Shown: positions 12,116-33,835, numbered from the stretch's first letter. The stretch is 64,000 nucleotides of DNA from Ophiura sarsii (GCA_035610835.1 CM069459.1:28725570-28789569), one strand, 5' to 3'. Notes: generated from the sequence alone by a model not told the origin. Numbers and translations: made by a program.

Positions 12116-13399
12116 AACGTCCAATATTTGCTTAAGATAGGCATAATAATAATACGGTTTAAAGCCCGGTGGTGGCACTCAAATGATACGTACAAGTGCC
12201 ATGCCATTAGAAATGTGTTACCATTTCTGTCACTCAAACTATTTTTGAATTTGTCACCCAAATGACCCAAGTTTCACAATGGCATCCAGAAAACGCTTTG
12301 TTCGTTAATATGGGATCAAAATACAAACCCTGTCAGCTCTCATAAGTTAAAAAGTACCTGGTTCGAATCCCGGTGTGCCAGAATTTTGGCAATAACTTTA
12401 TTTGATATTTTTTCTAGGTTAAAAATTGGGTAAAGTCTAAGTTATTTGCATGGTTGTATGTAATAATCACACCACAACACTCTAATGTTATTCGATTTTT
12501 TTCAAATCGCTCGCCCGACACCGTATAAAGAGGTTTTGATGACACCTATCGTATATGAGTGGCTCCCCGGGGTTGCAATCAATAAAGCCTGTCTAAAAAT
12601 ATATACTCCTACATTTTATTGTTTGACCTGATTATAGGCGTGTTCTTTATTTCCCTAATAGGCTTATTTATAGAATTATCACGAGTATAAATAATCCCAT
12701 GACTGTGATGAACTTCTTAATCAAATAAATAATACTAAACGTTCATCATGTTTTAATAAACGTTCATCATGTTTATGAAATACATGTAATTTTTATATCA
12801 CACGAGCAAGAAATTCTGGTCCCCTTTCATGTTTCTGGACTAGAACAGCTTGCCTCTTTCATGTTCTTGGAGTAGCTCATGGAATAGAGCTCAATTACGG
12901 AATAAAGCGCAATAACTTTACGGAATAAAGCGCAATAACTTTATTCCGTTGAAAATGTGACTTTTGAAAAGTTACCAATTTTCTTTAAATGGTGCTAATC
13001 ATGGTTTATCTTTGTTGTTAGGTGGCAACTTTGGTATCAAATTGTGCCGGAAAGATTCATCTAAATGTCTATCTAGTCTGTTTGGTCAAAAAATAATCGA
13101 AAGTTACTCTAAAGGACCTAAACAAAGTGTATGACTTTCTTTTGTTGAGCACTTTATTATGCTTACCCGTTACGTCTCACAAGTTCAATAAAGACAACAA
13201 AATATACAAGTCTTCCAGACCCGGGTTTAGCAGCGAGGCACCAAGACACGGAAATAACAACATCTGTGATTGGTCTAACTTAAACGACGGGATTTTACCT
13301 ATAATTCGCTACTGAGACGACCCGAGTGATGGTCAAACTTCCCCGAACGATGCCCGAGTGTTATATAGTGAAGCAGTTAGTACGATATTATAGAGGGAA

Positions 13400-13621
13400 C
13401 TTCACTCATGCGTGCCTGTTACAAAAGGTTACCGTTCCCGTATTATACGTTGTTCAGATCAAGTCAATGGACGACCTTTAGATTCCACACCAGTAATTAA
13501 TTTCAGTCCTTGCCGAAGTCAATCAAACTTTTTTGTCAGCTGGGCATCCTGTGGCCCAATGATTACAGAATTAATCAGAAATGGTTCTTATTGCTCCCAA
13601 ACGGTTAAAGTTGTGGTTTAA
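13400..13621 (+). other. Conserved short open frame, intergenic
   Basis: A 69-codon frame (VTKGYRSRIIRCSDQVNGRP...) is retained at 38,165-38,411 with an extra insertion, and its 3' part again at 39,290. No recognised domain; conservation may only reflect recent duplication. Confidence 0.2.
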
Positions 13622-15249
13622 TCCTGATTTTAGGACTATTACCTAATACCACAGTGCAAAAAAAATATTTTCAATGAATTTTGTAGGTTTTTTGGATGCA
13701 TTTTGATTGTAAATGTTCTGGAAACATTTCTCAATTTTTTCTGATAAATGAGGGCGCTACACCAGTTGTCCAATTCCGGGGGCTAATTTCTCGGAACTTT
13801 CGAGGATACCATATATAATTGTTTGATTAAATGATCAAAGATATCATGAAATTTAAGGAAAATGTCAAATTGAAAAGTCCAGTCGCTTTATAAGCGAGGA
13901 AATGGGCTTTTTGTAACGACCATTTAACATGCAAACCTATGGGGAAACCATTTAGTGGCGTGCGTGAACTCTTCAATATACTAAGCGTTTACTGTTAGCA
14001 GATTTACCTGTTTTACATCTGGCGTTTATTTTAAACGAGTATCCATCAACACGGTGTGTTGCACAGAGTTAGATATATGTGATGTTGGGTTTTTTTAAAT
14101 TCTGAAACAAACTTTAGCTCCCAGGAGGTGAGCACTTTATACATTTGAAAACAATTCACCCTTCAAGACTTGATCGCGTCTAAATAGTCGTCTGGTTCCC
14201 TTTTCCACATGAATATATTGCGTCTCCCAATTCGTTTATTAAAGCTAATTGTTTTGCTACAAGAACGGACTTTCCTGAAATGAAGTTGTACCACAGATTT
14301 TCTAGAAATTCATTTGTTGTACATGCAGATTTCCCAGAGCCAAATAGGTAATGGTATTAAATTTACATTTAGTAACGGTCTAGTAGTTTTTCTTGTTGTA
14401 CAATTTGCTATCTACAGAGATGTCATTTGGGCAGGTTCAAACTGTCCTGTTTTGGAAACGTTTTTCTTCTTTTATAAAAATAGGTACAAATGTAAATTAG
14501 GCTATAACAAGCTAATAGTGACATCTCTGAATGTAAATAAAGTGTGCAAATGTAAAATTGCTGGGCACACTGGTAAATGGTTTTACAAAATGTTTTGCTA
14601 TCATTATCAAACTGAACTCAAGTTAAATCAATTATTTATCAAGAAATATAATATAAATAATTATATACATGTAGATAGAAAGTTAAATAATCAAGCGATA
14701 AATGATAGACAAATCATAATAGAAAAAAACTATAAATGCATGGGCCTTTATAATTTATAAACAATTGACATAAAATGATGTTACATTAATCCACCATAAA
14801 GTTAAAAAAGAAAAAAGAAAAGAATAATAAGGAATACACGGGGATCGAACCCATGTTTGTCGATTGCGAAGTTTGCAAACGACATGGGCAACGTATGCAC
14901 GCCACAGAGATCGACGAGTGCGTGTGTGATAGTTTTATTGTTTAACTATTGATTGGGGTTTAGAGGCGTTGCGTCCCCATACCGGCGTGAAAAACTGCAA
15001 TTTTCAAACTAATTTGCCTGTCTTCCTTTCTCCTTTCTGTCCCTTTTCCCTTTCCTTCCCTTTTGTCTCCTCTTCTCCCTTTCTTTCCCTTCCTTTGCCT
15101 TCCCGATTTTCCCGGTCAATTGTTTTTAGGGGGGGGGGGGGGGGTTGCCCCCCCCCCCCCGGCTTCGCTACATCTTAGCACTGTTCTTAAAATCACTACA
15201 AAACGTGTCAAAAGTGTCTCGTCTGTCACGTCCCGTCTGTCACAAAAAC

Positions 15250-15444
15250 TCACAACTTTAATGAGCCATGTTTCGTCAGTTCCATGTTTTGAATTAAATA
15301 ATCATGCCTTTTTAAAGCTAATTGTTTTGCTACAAGAACTGACTCTCCTGAAATGAAGTTGTCCCACAGATTTTCTAGAAATTCATTGGTTGTACATGCA
15401 GATTTCCCAGAGCCAAATAGGTAAGGGACGGCATCCAGATTCAT
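15250..15444 (-). other. Coding-like fragment, unknown, thrice repeated
   Basis: Frame LFGSGKSACTTNEFLENLW then DNFISGESVLVAKQLAL on the minus strand. The same peptide recurs at about 14,230-14,335 (nearly intact) and 40,100-40,215 (frameshifted). GSGKS looks like a P-loop, but nothing else supports an NTPase. Probably a remnant of a gene or transposon ORF. Confidence 0.3.
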
Positions 15445-15809
15445 ACGGATTGAAAAGCGTTCGACGCTTTGACAAAACGCACTGGCTGTACGTACTAGGG
15501 GGGTGTTTCATTGCGTTCGATGACCATGGCTAAACACATTTCCCGAAATACTAAATTGACAGACGGGGAAGTAAGCAAAACAAACGGTGAGAAGTGGCCT
15601 ATTGTTATCCGATAATTGGTTTGCTTTACTATTGACCAATAACACGCGGACAATACTATATCGATCGATCAATACCTTTAAGTGGGCAATTACGACGGAG
15701 CAACTATTTAACTGCATTCCGTTCATCTACACAAAACAGTCCGTTTATCCCATTACGTTTACCCTCTTCGTTCGACGGTTTTCAATCCATCCAATCTGAA
15801 TGCCATCCC
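15425..15809. mobile_element. TAA-flanked MITE (385 bp)
   Basis: Ends gggacggcatccagatt and its inverse, TAA duplicated on both sides. The paralogous block at 14,230-14,465 is an exact empty site (ggtaatgg). The 3-bp TAA target fits PIF/Harbinger-type elements. Confidence 0.75.
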
Positions 15810-16144
15810 TAATGGTATTAAATTTAACATTAATAACGGTATAGTAGTTATTAATGTTGTACAATTTGCTATCTGCAGAGATGTCAAATGGACAGGTTCA
15901 AACTGTCCTGTTTTGGAAACGTTTTTCTTCCAAATAGCGCAAGCGTTGACCACCACCACCACCACCAGGCTGCGTCATTTTATTGTGGCGGAGCAACTAC
16001 GCATGTGTGAGAGCGAACAGAGTTCGGGCGTAGTGGAGTTTGCTGAGCCCTTAATTTCACAGATATCATCTTCAAATATAATTAAGTACAATAAATATAA
16101 AATCCATTCACAATTTGTTTGAAGACATAGTCCATTCCATTGAA

Positions 16145-16385
16145 TTTTCGTAACACTTTCCACGCGGCTATTACTATTTTACCATTAACACAAAACTGAT
16201 TTTTCAGAAACCTTCCCAACTTGCAAAGTATTATCTCAAGATTTACCGAACCAATACTAGACATGTGTGTACTTGTTTTAATGCATTTCCCTATGGTGAG
16301 TCCAAATATGGTGATGAAATTTAATCATCTTGATATTTTTGAAACATTTTGTGAACATTTAGAACTGCCGCGTGAAAAGCGTTAA
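16145..16385. mobile_element. MITE with ttaacrctttycacgcggc ends
   Basis: A family of about 240 bp with inverted ends cactttccacgcggc. Other members are at 29,192-29,432, about 18,770-18,928, 40,949-41,181 and 45,103-45,371, in both orientations. The most frequent MITE of the window. Confidence 0.6.
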
Positions 16386-16576
16386 GGTGTGTAAAGTTCC
16401 CTGTTTTATGGTGTGTCGGACTAATTTGGATCCGTTCATTTGGAATAGTGGTGCCAATTGAAACATATAATATATCTTATCTATATTTATTTCGTTATCT
16501 TATGGTAAATGATATTTATAATAATGGGTCAAAGACAAACATGTGAGTTATACAAGAATACCAATGGAAGGATAGT

Positions 16577-16582
16577 TTTATT
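16577..16582 (-). terminator. Candidate poly(A) signal, gene B
   Basis: AATAAA on the minus strand about 610 bp past the gene B stop codon. The same block is conserved behind gene C. No closer AATAAA was noticed. Weak evidence. Confidence 0.25.
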
Positions 16583-16937
16583 GGGTGAACAGTGAATGGA
16601 ATATTGGGCTATTCCATTTGAAATCCATACACCCTCTTCCTCAGGGGGAGTGTGAATTTCAAACGGGGCTACATGCACGGTTGACTCCATTTGAAATCTA
16701 CACTCCTTGTGTAGAAGATTAAGAACATGTCTTCCATAGGGGGTATGGATTTCAACTGGAATAGCCCATTTCACGAAATGAAAATATTCTGACTATTGTA
16801 CTCATAAACATTTGATATTTTATGATTTGTGTATACTGTACAAAATATACAACGCTGCGGACATTACGGATCTGACACACACATGACAAATGTCAATATA
16901 CGATTGATCAACAAAACAGCATTCATCACATACGAGG

Positions 16938-17018
16938 AATAGATCTGATTGGATGAGATCGGATCGGATGAGATCGGATCGGATCGGATATTGGATCGGA
17001 TCAGTTCGGATCGGATCT
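16938..17018. repeat. gatcggatcg minisatellite behind gene B
   Basis: Repeats of gatcg and gatcggat just past the terminal exon of gene B; repeated at 42,435-42,500 behind gene C, where the following 72-bp block is also tandemly doubled (42,594-42,739). Confidence 0.7.
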
Positions 17019-17194
17019 AAACCTGTCCATTTGATCAACACTATACTGTTGATCGTTGGATCCCTGTAGCACCAGTACCATGCTGCGAGCGTAACGAGAT
17101 GCGACCAGCCGAAGGGAGCATGCAGGTTCGCTGCTACCAAGGTTCACAATGACACAGTTTCGGGCTATTGGCACGAGTCTAGTGTTAGGATCTA

Positions 17195-26296
<9,102 letters not shown>

Positions 26297-26726
26297 CTGC
26301 ATCCTATATTGAAACATTAATTTAGTCAGTAATAAACTATAGGGTATATCCTTGGTGTGAGCCATTCTAAAGTTAGACTACATGTAGTGTAAAGACCCAT
26401 TACGGAATAAAGCTGCATAATCATTTAATCCGTCAATAGAGGATTTTGTGCTAGGTTAATTCCGTGCTGTCTTACTGTTACACCAAGGATAAACCAAACT
26501 TAGAAGTATAAGCTCAGTTTGGAAGGTCAGTTGATGTCAACACTCCCCCATGTATCATTTTTATTTTACAGCGATTTCTTATAAATGACAATTTTTAGTT
26601 TTTAATGACAATTTTTAGTTAGCGACTGACCGATGGAGACTCACTGGAATTATATTGACCTCTGACATCCTTCATCATCCTTCACCCCATCAACAATAAA
26701 ATGGAATTTGTTTGAGCAGTGTAATG

Positions 26727-26760
26727 ACAGAAATACTTTCATTTATGGGGATAGGGGCTC
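26727..26760 (-). pseudogene. PLSCR: Gene B exon 2 remnant
   Basis: Only the last part of exon 2 survives (cctatccccataaatgaaa before gtattt). The Met and upstream half are replaced by unrelated sequence. The last exon base is A rather than G, so splicing to E3 would create an ATG across the junction (A|TG CAG CCT), in frame with the scramblase core. Confidence 0.5.
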
Positions 26761-27229
26761 GTCTATTATAAATGAATTTAGGATTATATGCATGTCAACA
26801 ACAACAAAATGATGGCGTAAGGTACCTAAGGCTAATTTGCATATTTGAGATTTAAATAATTAAGGAAGTGTGAACCAGTAACCACGGTAATCCAAGGGCG
26901 TATCCAAAAGTGTTTTCATGGATGGGCCAATTTGGGGTTCACATCGATTGTTCATTTCACAGCTCATGGCCAAATGTTCTCGATTTTCTGTCTATTTCTC
27001 TTCCTTTTTTCTTTCTTCAATTTTTGGGCGTCAGCCAATGGGCGGTGGACGGGTGGGGGCATGGCCCGCCGCCTCCCCCTGGATAAGCCGCTCTCATGTA
27101 ATCAGAATACGATATAGGCCTACGAAAGTCACTTACAACTGGCAATGTCAGCCAGTGAACGTAATATAATTTTATTCTCATGGTCTTAAATGAGCGATAC
27201 TATAATTTATTGGCTATAGGCCTACTCAC

Positions 27230-27300
27230 CATGCTCGCGTATTTCGCCATTTCAATCAAATGTAACTTGAGAAAAGGCGCGTCGAAGAGTTTCAATTATT
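27230..27300 (-). other. PLSCR: Gene B exon 1 (5'UTR with ATG)
   Basis: Orthologous to the exon 1 of A and C, with the same ctaacag acceptor and gtgagt donor. The coding end differs: the frame reads MAKYASM rather than MAAT, from a small insertion plus substitutions. The 5'UTR intron upstream carries about 10 kb of transposons. Confidence 0.6.
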
Positions 27301-27718
27301 CTGTTAGAAAAACAATATCATAAAATAGGGTATGATATGTCCGAAATGATAAGATTCAAATTAATCCCCTATGAATCCTCATCCGCATCTCGAGAAAATT
27401 ACAACAGATGTCGAGTCGAGACACTACCGTCTTGTGTTTTCATAACAAACTACCATTAAGGTTTTGTATCTCTTAATGTGAAAGAGTGAAAAACCACTCA
27501 AAAAGAGTGAAAGCTCACTCCTAAAATGAGCTGTATGAGTGACGCATCTTTTAGAGTGAAGTTCACTCTTATGAAAGAGTGACAAAATTCACTCTAAGGA
27601 AAGAGTGAACTGATCACTCCTTTAGAGTGAACTAATCACTCTTTTAGAGCTGTGAGGGCAACTCTTCAAGAAGAGTGAAAAAATCACTCTTTTGAAAGAG
27701 TGATTTTATCTCATGGTC

Positions 27719-28216
27719 TTAAGGGGGGACTCAAGGAAGTTTTTGATTGATTTATCGAGTGCTGTAATTTTTGAACTATTAATCAAATGTATATAAAAGT
27801 ATACATTTTTTGATAGGATTTTGGTCAGAGAATCCATTTTTGGCATCAATTTTGACCAAAAATGTTGTTTTTTAGAGAAAACCACAAAAAATCACTTTTT
27901 TGACCCAACATTTTTGTGACAAGCCAACAAAATTATTTTTGAGTAAAAAATGCCCAAAACGCAGGATTGTAATGTTAAGACACTAACTTAGTGTCTTAAC
28001 ATTACAATCCAGCGTTTTGGGCATTTTTTACTCAAAAATAATTTTGTTGGCTTGTCACAAAAATTTTAGGTCAAAAAAGTGATAATTGATGCCAAAAATG
28101 GATTCTCTGACCAAAATCCTATCAAAAAATGTATACTTTTATATACATTTGATTAATAGTTCAAAAATTACAGCAGTCAATAAATCAATAAAAAACTTCC
28201 TTGAGTCCCCCCTTAA
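27719..28216. mobile_element. Near-perfect foldback element, about 500 bp
   Basis: Two arms of about 245 bp around a centre near 27,986 (agacactaact/tagtgtct). Outer ends ttaagggggg and ccccccttaa, so probably TTAA-flanked. Arms share tgatgccaaaaatggattct with the neighbouring inverted repeat. Confidence 0.85.
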
Positions 28217-28785
28217 CCCAAGAAAAGTAAAATATATCAAGTCCTGTAACGTTAATGTGATGTACATCAAAGTATACATTTTTTAAAGGAAATGAGTCGG
28301 AGAATCCATGGCACAAAATTTTATTGAAAATAAAGCTTTTGGAGAAAATGTGTCAAGAAACACTTTTTGAGGCCCCCCCCCCCCCAAAAAAAAGGAACTA
28401 TTTACTTTTTGGTTTAAAATGCCAAAATTTGCTCATGTAATCTAGAGACAATTCTTTAAGATGACTTGTGCTTTGCTTTTTTGACCAAAAAGTTGAGTTT
28501 TAGCAACAACAAACAAAAAAGTCAATTTTTGGCTTCCAGATAAAACAAATAAAAAATACCATTCTAAAATTGTCTTTAGAAAGCAAATTTCAGAATTTGT
28601 ATGCAAACAGTGATTTCTGTACCAAAATTGAACTTTTTGGGGCCTTTTAAATTGATGCCATAAATGGGTTCTCCGACTCAATACCTTTAATAAATGTATT
28701 CTTTGATGTACATCACATTAATAGTTCAAAAGTTATACAGGGTTCAATATATTTCTTCTTTTCTTGGCTTAGAACCAGCCTCGAA
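28217..28785. mobile_element. Second, related inverted repeat
   Basis: Outer parts (about 28,245-28,310 and 28,650-28,740) are inverted, sharing tgatgtacatcaaagtatac and tccgactc. Diverged relative of the foldback beside it. Confidence 0.6.
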
Positions 28786-29191
28786 AGATGAAGAAAGACC
28801 ATGCAAGAAAATTGTAGTTAATTGCAATAATTAAATGTAATATACTTTGAAGGTGTTAATTTTTTGTTTTCTACATGTATTCAAGCATTTAATATTGAAT
28901 TAATCTTCACATTGCATGGTTTTTCTGTTCTTACCCAAGACACAGATTCACTATGACAAAATAAACCAATATATCCATGTGAAATTCAATCCTTTGTATT
29001 TATTTCATGAGGTCTCGCCCCTTCAACAACTATATACACTTTATTCATTTAGTTGAACACATTGAGCAGCACAATAACATTTGTAGACCAAAGCATTCAT
29101 GCCTGTTGAAGTGCTCCATTTCCTCAAGCACAAATTGAAGAATTAATGATTCTAATTTCAATTTCTTAACAGCACATTCTAAGATACATTA

Positions 29192-29432
29192 ACTCTTTCC
29201 ATGCGGCTGGCGGCTGCAGACGACATTCAAAAATTTCACAAAATGTTTTAAAAATGTCAACATTTATGAATGTCATTACCATATTTGGAATCACCATGAG
29301 AAATGCATTTAAAAAAGTACAAACATGCCTAGTATTGGTTCAGTAATCCTTGAAATAGACCTTGGAAATTTGGGAAAGGATTCTGAAAAATCTGTTTTGT
29401 ATGGTAAAACCAATAGCCGCGTGGAAAGTGTT
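29192..29432. mobile_element. MITE with cactttccacgcggc ends (copy inside the 8.5-kb element)
   Basis: Same family as 16,145, starting taactctttccatgcggc and ending gccgcgtggaaagtgtta. Nested in the large TIR element. Confidence 0.55.
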
Positions 29433-29893
29433 AACTTCATGAAATACATCACATTCTTAAAATATCAAAGAAAATCCAACATTTTCAGGCAAATCAGCCA
29501 ACTGCTAAAAAGATATTGATGTGAAATTTCTCAATATGGCTACAAAAGGTCAAAATCTTGTAAATGTGTTGCAGGGGCCACAGTGCAGGAGCATGTGATA
29601 TACGGAAACAGTGTGTACTTTCAGTAAATTCACATCTTCGCAATGATAAGGGCTGTACCCATATTCACTTTTTGGGTGTAGTAGCTGGCAGTGGATAATT
29701 GGCATACACCCCATACATGCAGCTTTTACGCATGCATCACGTGTTGCCGCTTTTGCGTGCACACATAGAAACTAGGCCAGCACTTTAGTACAATGCCGAT
29801 TGGTGTTCCAGTCATCCAATTACGCACAGTCTATACTGCCATGCCAATCCAGGTTAACAATGAAATCATGGTTTTGATCTAATTTACTGTTAA

Positions 29894-30293
29894 GGCCAAA
29901 CAAAAAAAGGTTGTCTCAAAGCTTGCGAAGGCTTCATAATCGGACGGCGCGCGGGTTTTTTTAAAAACATTTTTATTTCTGTGTCAGTCATCACACTTAA
30001 TAATATTTGCAACCGTTGACACTTTCTGATATTGGTTTTTTGTATTCAAAATGAAATATTGTGATGTAGTTGTGAGGTGGAAGGACAATAAAGATAATAA
30101 AATGACAGTAAAACAATGTTAGTGTTTTTTATGTATACTTTTTTGTTACTTTTAGTGAAAAAATCCACAAAAAATTTGTAGGTAAAATAAAATAAAATTA
30201 TACGATTTCCTACATTTCAGACGCGGTATTTTCGGCATTTCAAAACCAATGCGCGCGCAAGCTTTGAGACAAACCTTTTTTTTTTTGTTGGCC
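29894..30293. mobile_element. GGCCAAA MITE with TAA duplication
   Basis: Ends ggccaaacaaaaaaaggttg and inverse; subterminal tctcaaagcttgcg is also inverted. TAA on both sides (29,891-29,893 and 30,294-30,296). Confidence 0.75.
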
Positions 30294-30872
30294 TAAACAA
30301 TCATTTTTCCATTTATTTCAAGCCATCTCCATCATCATTGGGTTTATTTTGTAAAAAGAAACAACTTTTACTTCAGTTAGTCAACTGCCCATTTTCGCAC
30401 TCAATTCTGTGGTAATGAATATGGAATGCCCAAGTATTTTAAAATAAATAAGATTCGGGGTAAAAAAAAACCTGTTGTACTTAGGCTGCTTGCCCTAAAG
30501 TGAAAAAACAAGAAGGAAATTTGATGACGAATCCAAAATGCACTTAATTTCTCTGCAGCTTCTAACTCAAAGGCGATACAAGTAAAATATGAGCATGGTA
30601 ACAAGCATTTGACATTGTTCTTGGCATACTCTGATGATGTTGTAAAAAATTCACCTCAAAATTAGGTTAAAGTTGGATAGTCTTACTTGAAAATCATAGT
30701 TCCTTCTGGAATACATCAAATTCTTTGAAATATCAATTCTTGAAATGCAACAAATTATTGAAATACAATTCAATTCAATTTTAATTTAATTTAATTTAAC
30801 AGCAAATTTCAGACAGCATATACAAAATTCCAGTAAGGGTATGGTATAAAGATTGTGCTTGATTTGAATGCA

Positions 30873-31178
30873 GGGTTCTAGCCAGGACCATTTTAGTGCC
30901 GGATACATTTACTGACGGCGAACGGAGAAAGTGTAGCGAACGAAGTGCAGTGGATCATGGCATGGGATCCAGAGGCCTTCTTAATGTCTTTTTAGGGTTT
31001 TTTAATGCACTTTGAGGGTTCCTGCCACATAATTTCTTGTTTTATGAGGCAGTTTAATGATTTGATCCACAAATTGTTAAAAAATACACCCAAAAAAAAA
31101 AAAATAATAATAATTTTTTTTTTTGAGCCCTGGTCCTGGGCGGATATTGTCCCGCCCAGTGCCGCCCACCGTAGCTAG
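30873..31178. mobile_element. MITE with agggttctagc ends
   Basis: Inverted ends agggttctagc/gctagaaccct with gaatgc repeated directly on both sides. About 300 bp, family unknown. Confidence 0.6.
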
Positions 31179-31221
31179 AACCCTGAATGCATGCATTCCT
31201 GGGCCCAAAATATACGTTTTC

Positions 31222-31402
31222 TTTCTGGGCGCTGTACTCTCTTCATCGCTGGAAGAAGATATTTTGTTATACCATTTCTTTTAATGATGAGTATATACCA
31301 CACGATCCAATGTTGTCCAAAGGTTTCAATGTTCGCTTTTTTGTTTTTGTGGCTGCTTTCTTTCTGGGCGCTGTACTCTCTTCATCGCTGGAAGAAGATA
31401 TT
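31222..31402. repeat. 45-bp direct repeat pair
   Basis: tttctttctgggcgctgtac and the following ctcttcatcgctggaagaag occur at about 31,220 and 31,358, 138 bp apart. Minus-strand reading SSSSDEESTAPRKK suggests a duplicated acidic-basic linker exon edge. Confidence 0.55.
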
Positions 31403-31404
31403 TC

Positions 31405-31577
31405 CTACAGATCTGGCACAGCGGTGATACAACCATTTGAAAGTAGCACACTCTTCTTCGCATCATTGAAACCACCTGCCAAGTATAATTTCTTGGCTCC
31501 AAGCTGTGGATTATTTTGCTCATTGGCTACCCAATTTTCACAAAGGTAGTTAAGCAGTGCGGCTGTATCCATGCGAT
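31405..31577 (-). CDS. Candidate further exon of the same captured gene
   Basis: Open frame ALLNYLCENWVANEQNNPQL then GAKKLYLAGGFND, with acceptor-like attatag and ending in a stop. Protein-like and on the same strand, but its phase (1) does not follow directly from the 32,403 exon, so an exon is missing or it belongs to something else. Function unknown. Confidence 0.3.
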
Positions 31578-32402
31578 CTATAATATATCAGATGGAAGCA
31601 AAATAAAAATAGTAACTGTTTTTCACCAAAATATGCTTATCAGAGCTTGTTGCAAGTTCATATGCTTGTCTTTTCAAATATTTGAGACCCGATTCCACAA
31701 AATGAGAGCCAAGTCGCACAAAAGCTATGCCCACATTCACATGGTTGTACAGATCATGAGCTTTAAATAATACGTTACGTTGCATTATATAGATGTTTAC
31801 TTATTTTAGGCCAAAAGTAAACAATTGTCATTGTTTTTGTTGATTCTTGACATGTTCAGTGAGTCATACCTTCTTACATTCCTTGGCATCTTATCGCTCA
31901 TTTTGAGAACAAGTCTAATTTTTAAAGTCTGCTCTTGGTTTAAAAGAAGTTGTACATTAAAAGCAAAAGCGTGTTAACCGACCAGGTGCCATTAACATGT
32001 GTAAGCGCAGCTGCTCCATGCCCTGGTTAGAGTTAGGGTTTTAAATGATTTGAATGACAATTCCTTAAAATATGTTGATGAAAAACAAATACAGGGAAAA
32101 CAAGACAGTTCTCAAACCACTATCTGTCTGGCCTGCTTTTGTGATCAACACCTTTTGCAATCAGTAGGGGCCCTATATCCTGGTTTAAACTATCAAGGTG
32201 ACCATACATCATTTAAGTTTCAAGGCAATAAGAATTCAACTTCACAATTTTACTCATTTTAGAACTTGACTTCATAACCCTTGACCTTGGTGCTTGATCA
32301 TAGACATTAACATCATACAAGGGTTAATTAATTTGTGTTCTAAGTTTCATGGCATTTGAAGTGTGTTATAATGGATGATCATTGTTGCATAGTTGCACAT
32401 AC

Positions 32403-32582
32403 TTTTTCAAGAGTGTCTGCTGTAGGGGTAGCAGCTGGTGATTCAGTTGGTGGTACTGTACTTGGTTTCTTGCTCGCTACTCTGCCATTTCCATAAGTAC
32501 TCAAAGCTGACCTTTTCAGGCTGTTTCTCACAGTCTTCAGCCTATACTCTATGAAACCATCTCCCTTGTGATAGAATCCCTC
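32403..32582 (-). CDS. SAM-domain gene, internal exon (GFIEYRLKTVR)
   Basis: 180 bp, phase 0 to 0, acceptor cttacag, donor gtatgt. EGFYHKGDGFIEYRLKTVRN then a Ser/Thr/Pro-rich linker. GFIE.RLKTVR is the continuation typical of SAMD3-like proteins. Joins 33,316-33,409 in frame. Confidence 0.6.
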
Positions 32583-33315
32583 CTGTAAGAATTTGTGGAA
32601 AAATGGAAACTCCTGTGATCAACCAGAATTAACAAAGGAAAATTCAATTGAACGTTTCTTACTACCAATGCCTTATACCAGGTGTATTCTTCTGCCAGGC
32701 AAAAATTTCAACAATCCCCAATGTAACACTAGTCCCCATTTTTTTTTATCAGAGCTTGTCCCCTCTCCCGCTCGTCACCCCAAAATTTAAAAATAGTAAT
32801 ACATTTTTTGTATAAAATTTGACTACCCCTACACCAGAAAACTATTATTTCATGCTTAAAACACCAAAAATTGTCAAATTTTATATTTGGCGGCAGTTTC
32901 TGCTTCATCAGATTTTTTCTCACAAGCCGCCCCCCCCCCTCCAGATTTGTCACCATCGTAACACTGCCTGCTGCCATCAAAAATCTAGTGAAAAAAAACC
33001 CAAATTTTTATACTTTATTCATATCAGTGAATAATCTTTTATTAATGAATCTTGTATCATTCTGAGAGTCACAAGATATAGACATAAAAATAGGTACATT
33101 ATGTTAAAACTTGTACTCACAAAATATTTACTGTGATAATTGCTACCTATTTTTAGTTTATGCAATTTACAATTTATCTAATAACTTGCTATTAAGTGTT
33201 GTTTAATTCACAATCAGGGCACATCTTAAGACTTACAAACTCCAGCAGCTTTTCAGTGGAATGCAAGATTCTAAATCAGGAAGGCATAGTGGCAGAGTCT
33301 AGCTATGATACTTAC

Positions 33316-33409
33316 ATGACCCATGCTTCCAGGCATCCTGTCCTTCAGTTTCGGGAACTGCCTCACTATGGCTTTTGCCAGTGTTTCCTTCTGCTCTGCC
33401 GATGGTTTG
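33316..33409 (-). CDS. SAM-domain gene, internal exon (QFPKLKD)
   Basis: 94 bp with acceptor atgtag and donor gtaagt. KPSAEQKETLAKAIVRQFPK then LKDRMPGSMGH. Resembles the a..IV..FP.L.D segment that follows the SAM domain region in SAMD3-like proteins of fish and invertebrates. Ends in phase 0, matching the next exon. Confidence 0.6.
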
Positions 33410-33835
33410 CTACATATTGAAGGCAGAAAATGAGAAAAATATTTGTGAAAAACATGGCAGAAAATAAGACATTGCATTCAATTAAGTTAAAAAAATATTA
33501 TTTTTGGGGGTTGGGAGAACTATGAGATAGCACTCACAAGGGGGACAATCCTAAAGTACTTGTTGCGGTTCTTGAGTTATGGTGAGAAATGCCATTTTAT
33601 AATTTCATTATTTGCCATATTTACCAAATATCTCTCAAAAACCACAAGTTTAATTTAACTTTATTTGTAACTATTTCATCCTGCTGGCCTATTTTTTTTT
33701 ATCACAGGCTAGCTCAAATAATGGATGTCTATTAATATGGGGTAGTATTACATGGCAAAAAAAGTGATGCGGCACCCAAAAGTGATGCGGGCGGGGACGT
33801 GAAACAACTTCTTTTTTTTATGTGGCCTAAACAGC

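Larger units (their letters stand above)
12116..17194. other. Intergenic region between gene A promoter and gene B stop
   Basis: Aligns block by block with 37,800-42,763. Holds MITEs (15,425-15,809; 16,145-16,385), a duplicated block (14,230-14,465 versus 15,310-15,930), low-complexity TC tracts near 15,030-15,110 with adjacent G16 and C runs, and a gatcggatcg minisatellite. No convincing gene. Confidence 0.6.

Noticed and set aside
12355..12380. Box B-like ggttcgaatcccgg (also 57,356 and 14,835 inverted)
   Set aside because: No matching box A or cloverleaf; at most SINE remnants.
14314..14760. 148-codon open frame
   Set aside because: Its first part is the reverse of the NEFLENLW fragment and the rest is AT-rich low-information sequence.
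31590..31785. TPR-like minus-strand frame (NVGIAFVRLGSHFVESGLKYL)
   Set aside because: Single repeat-like helix pair with no good donor; could be chance or an old fragment, so not annotated.
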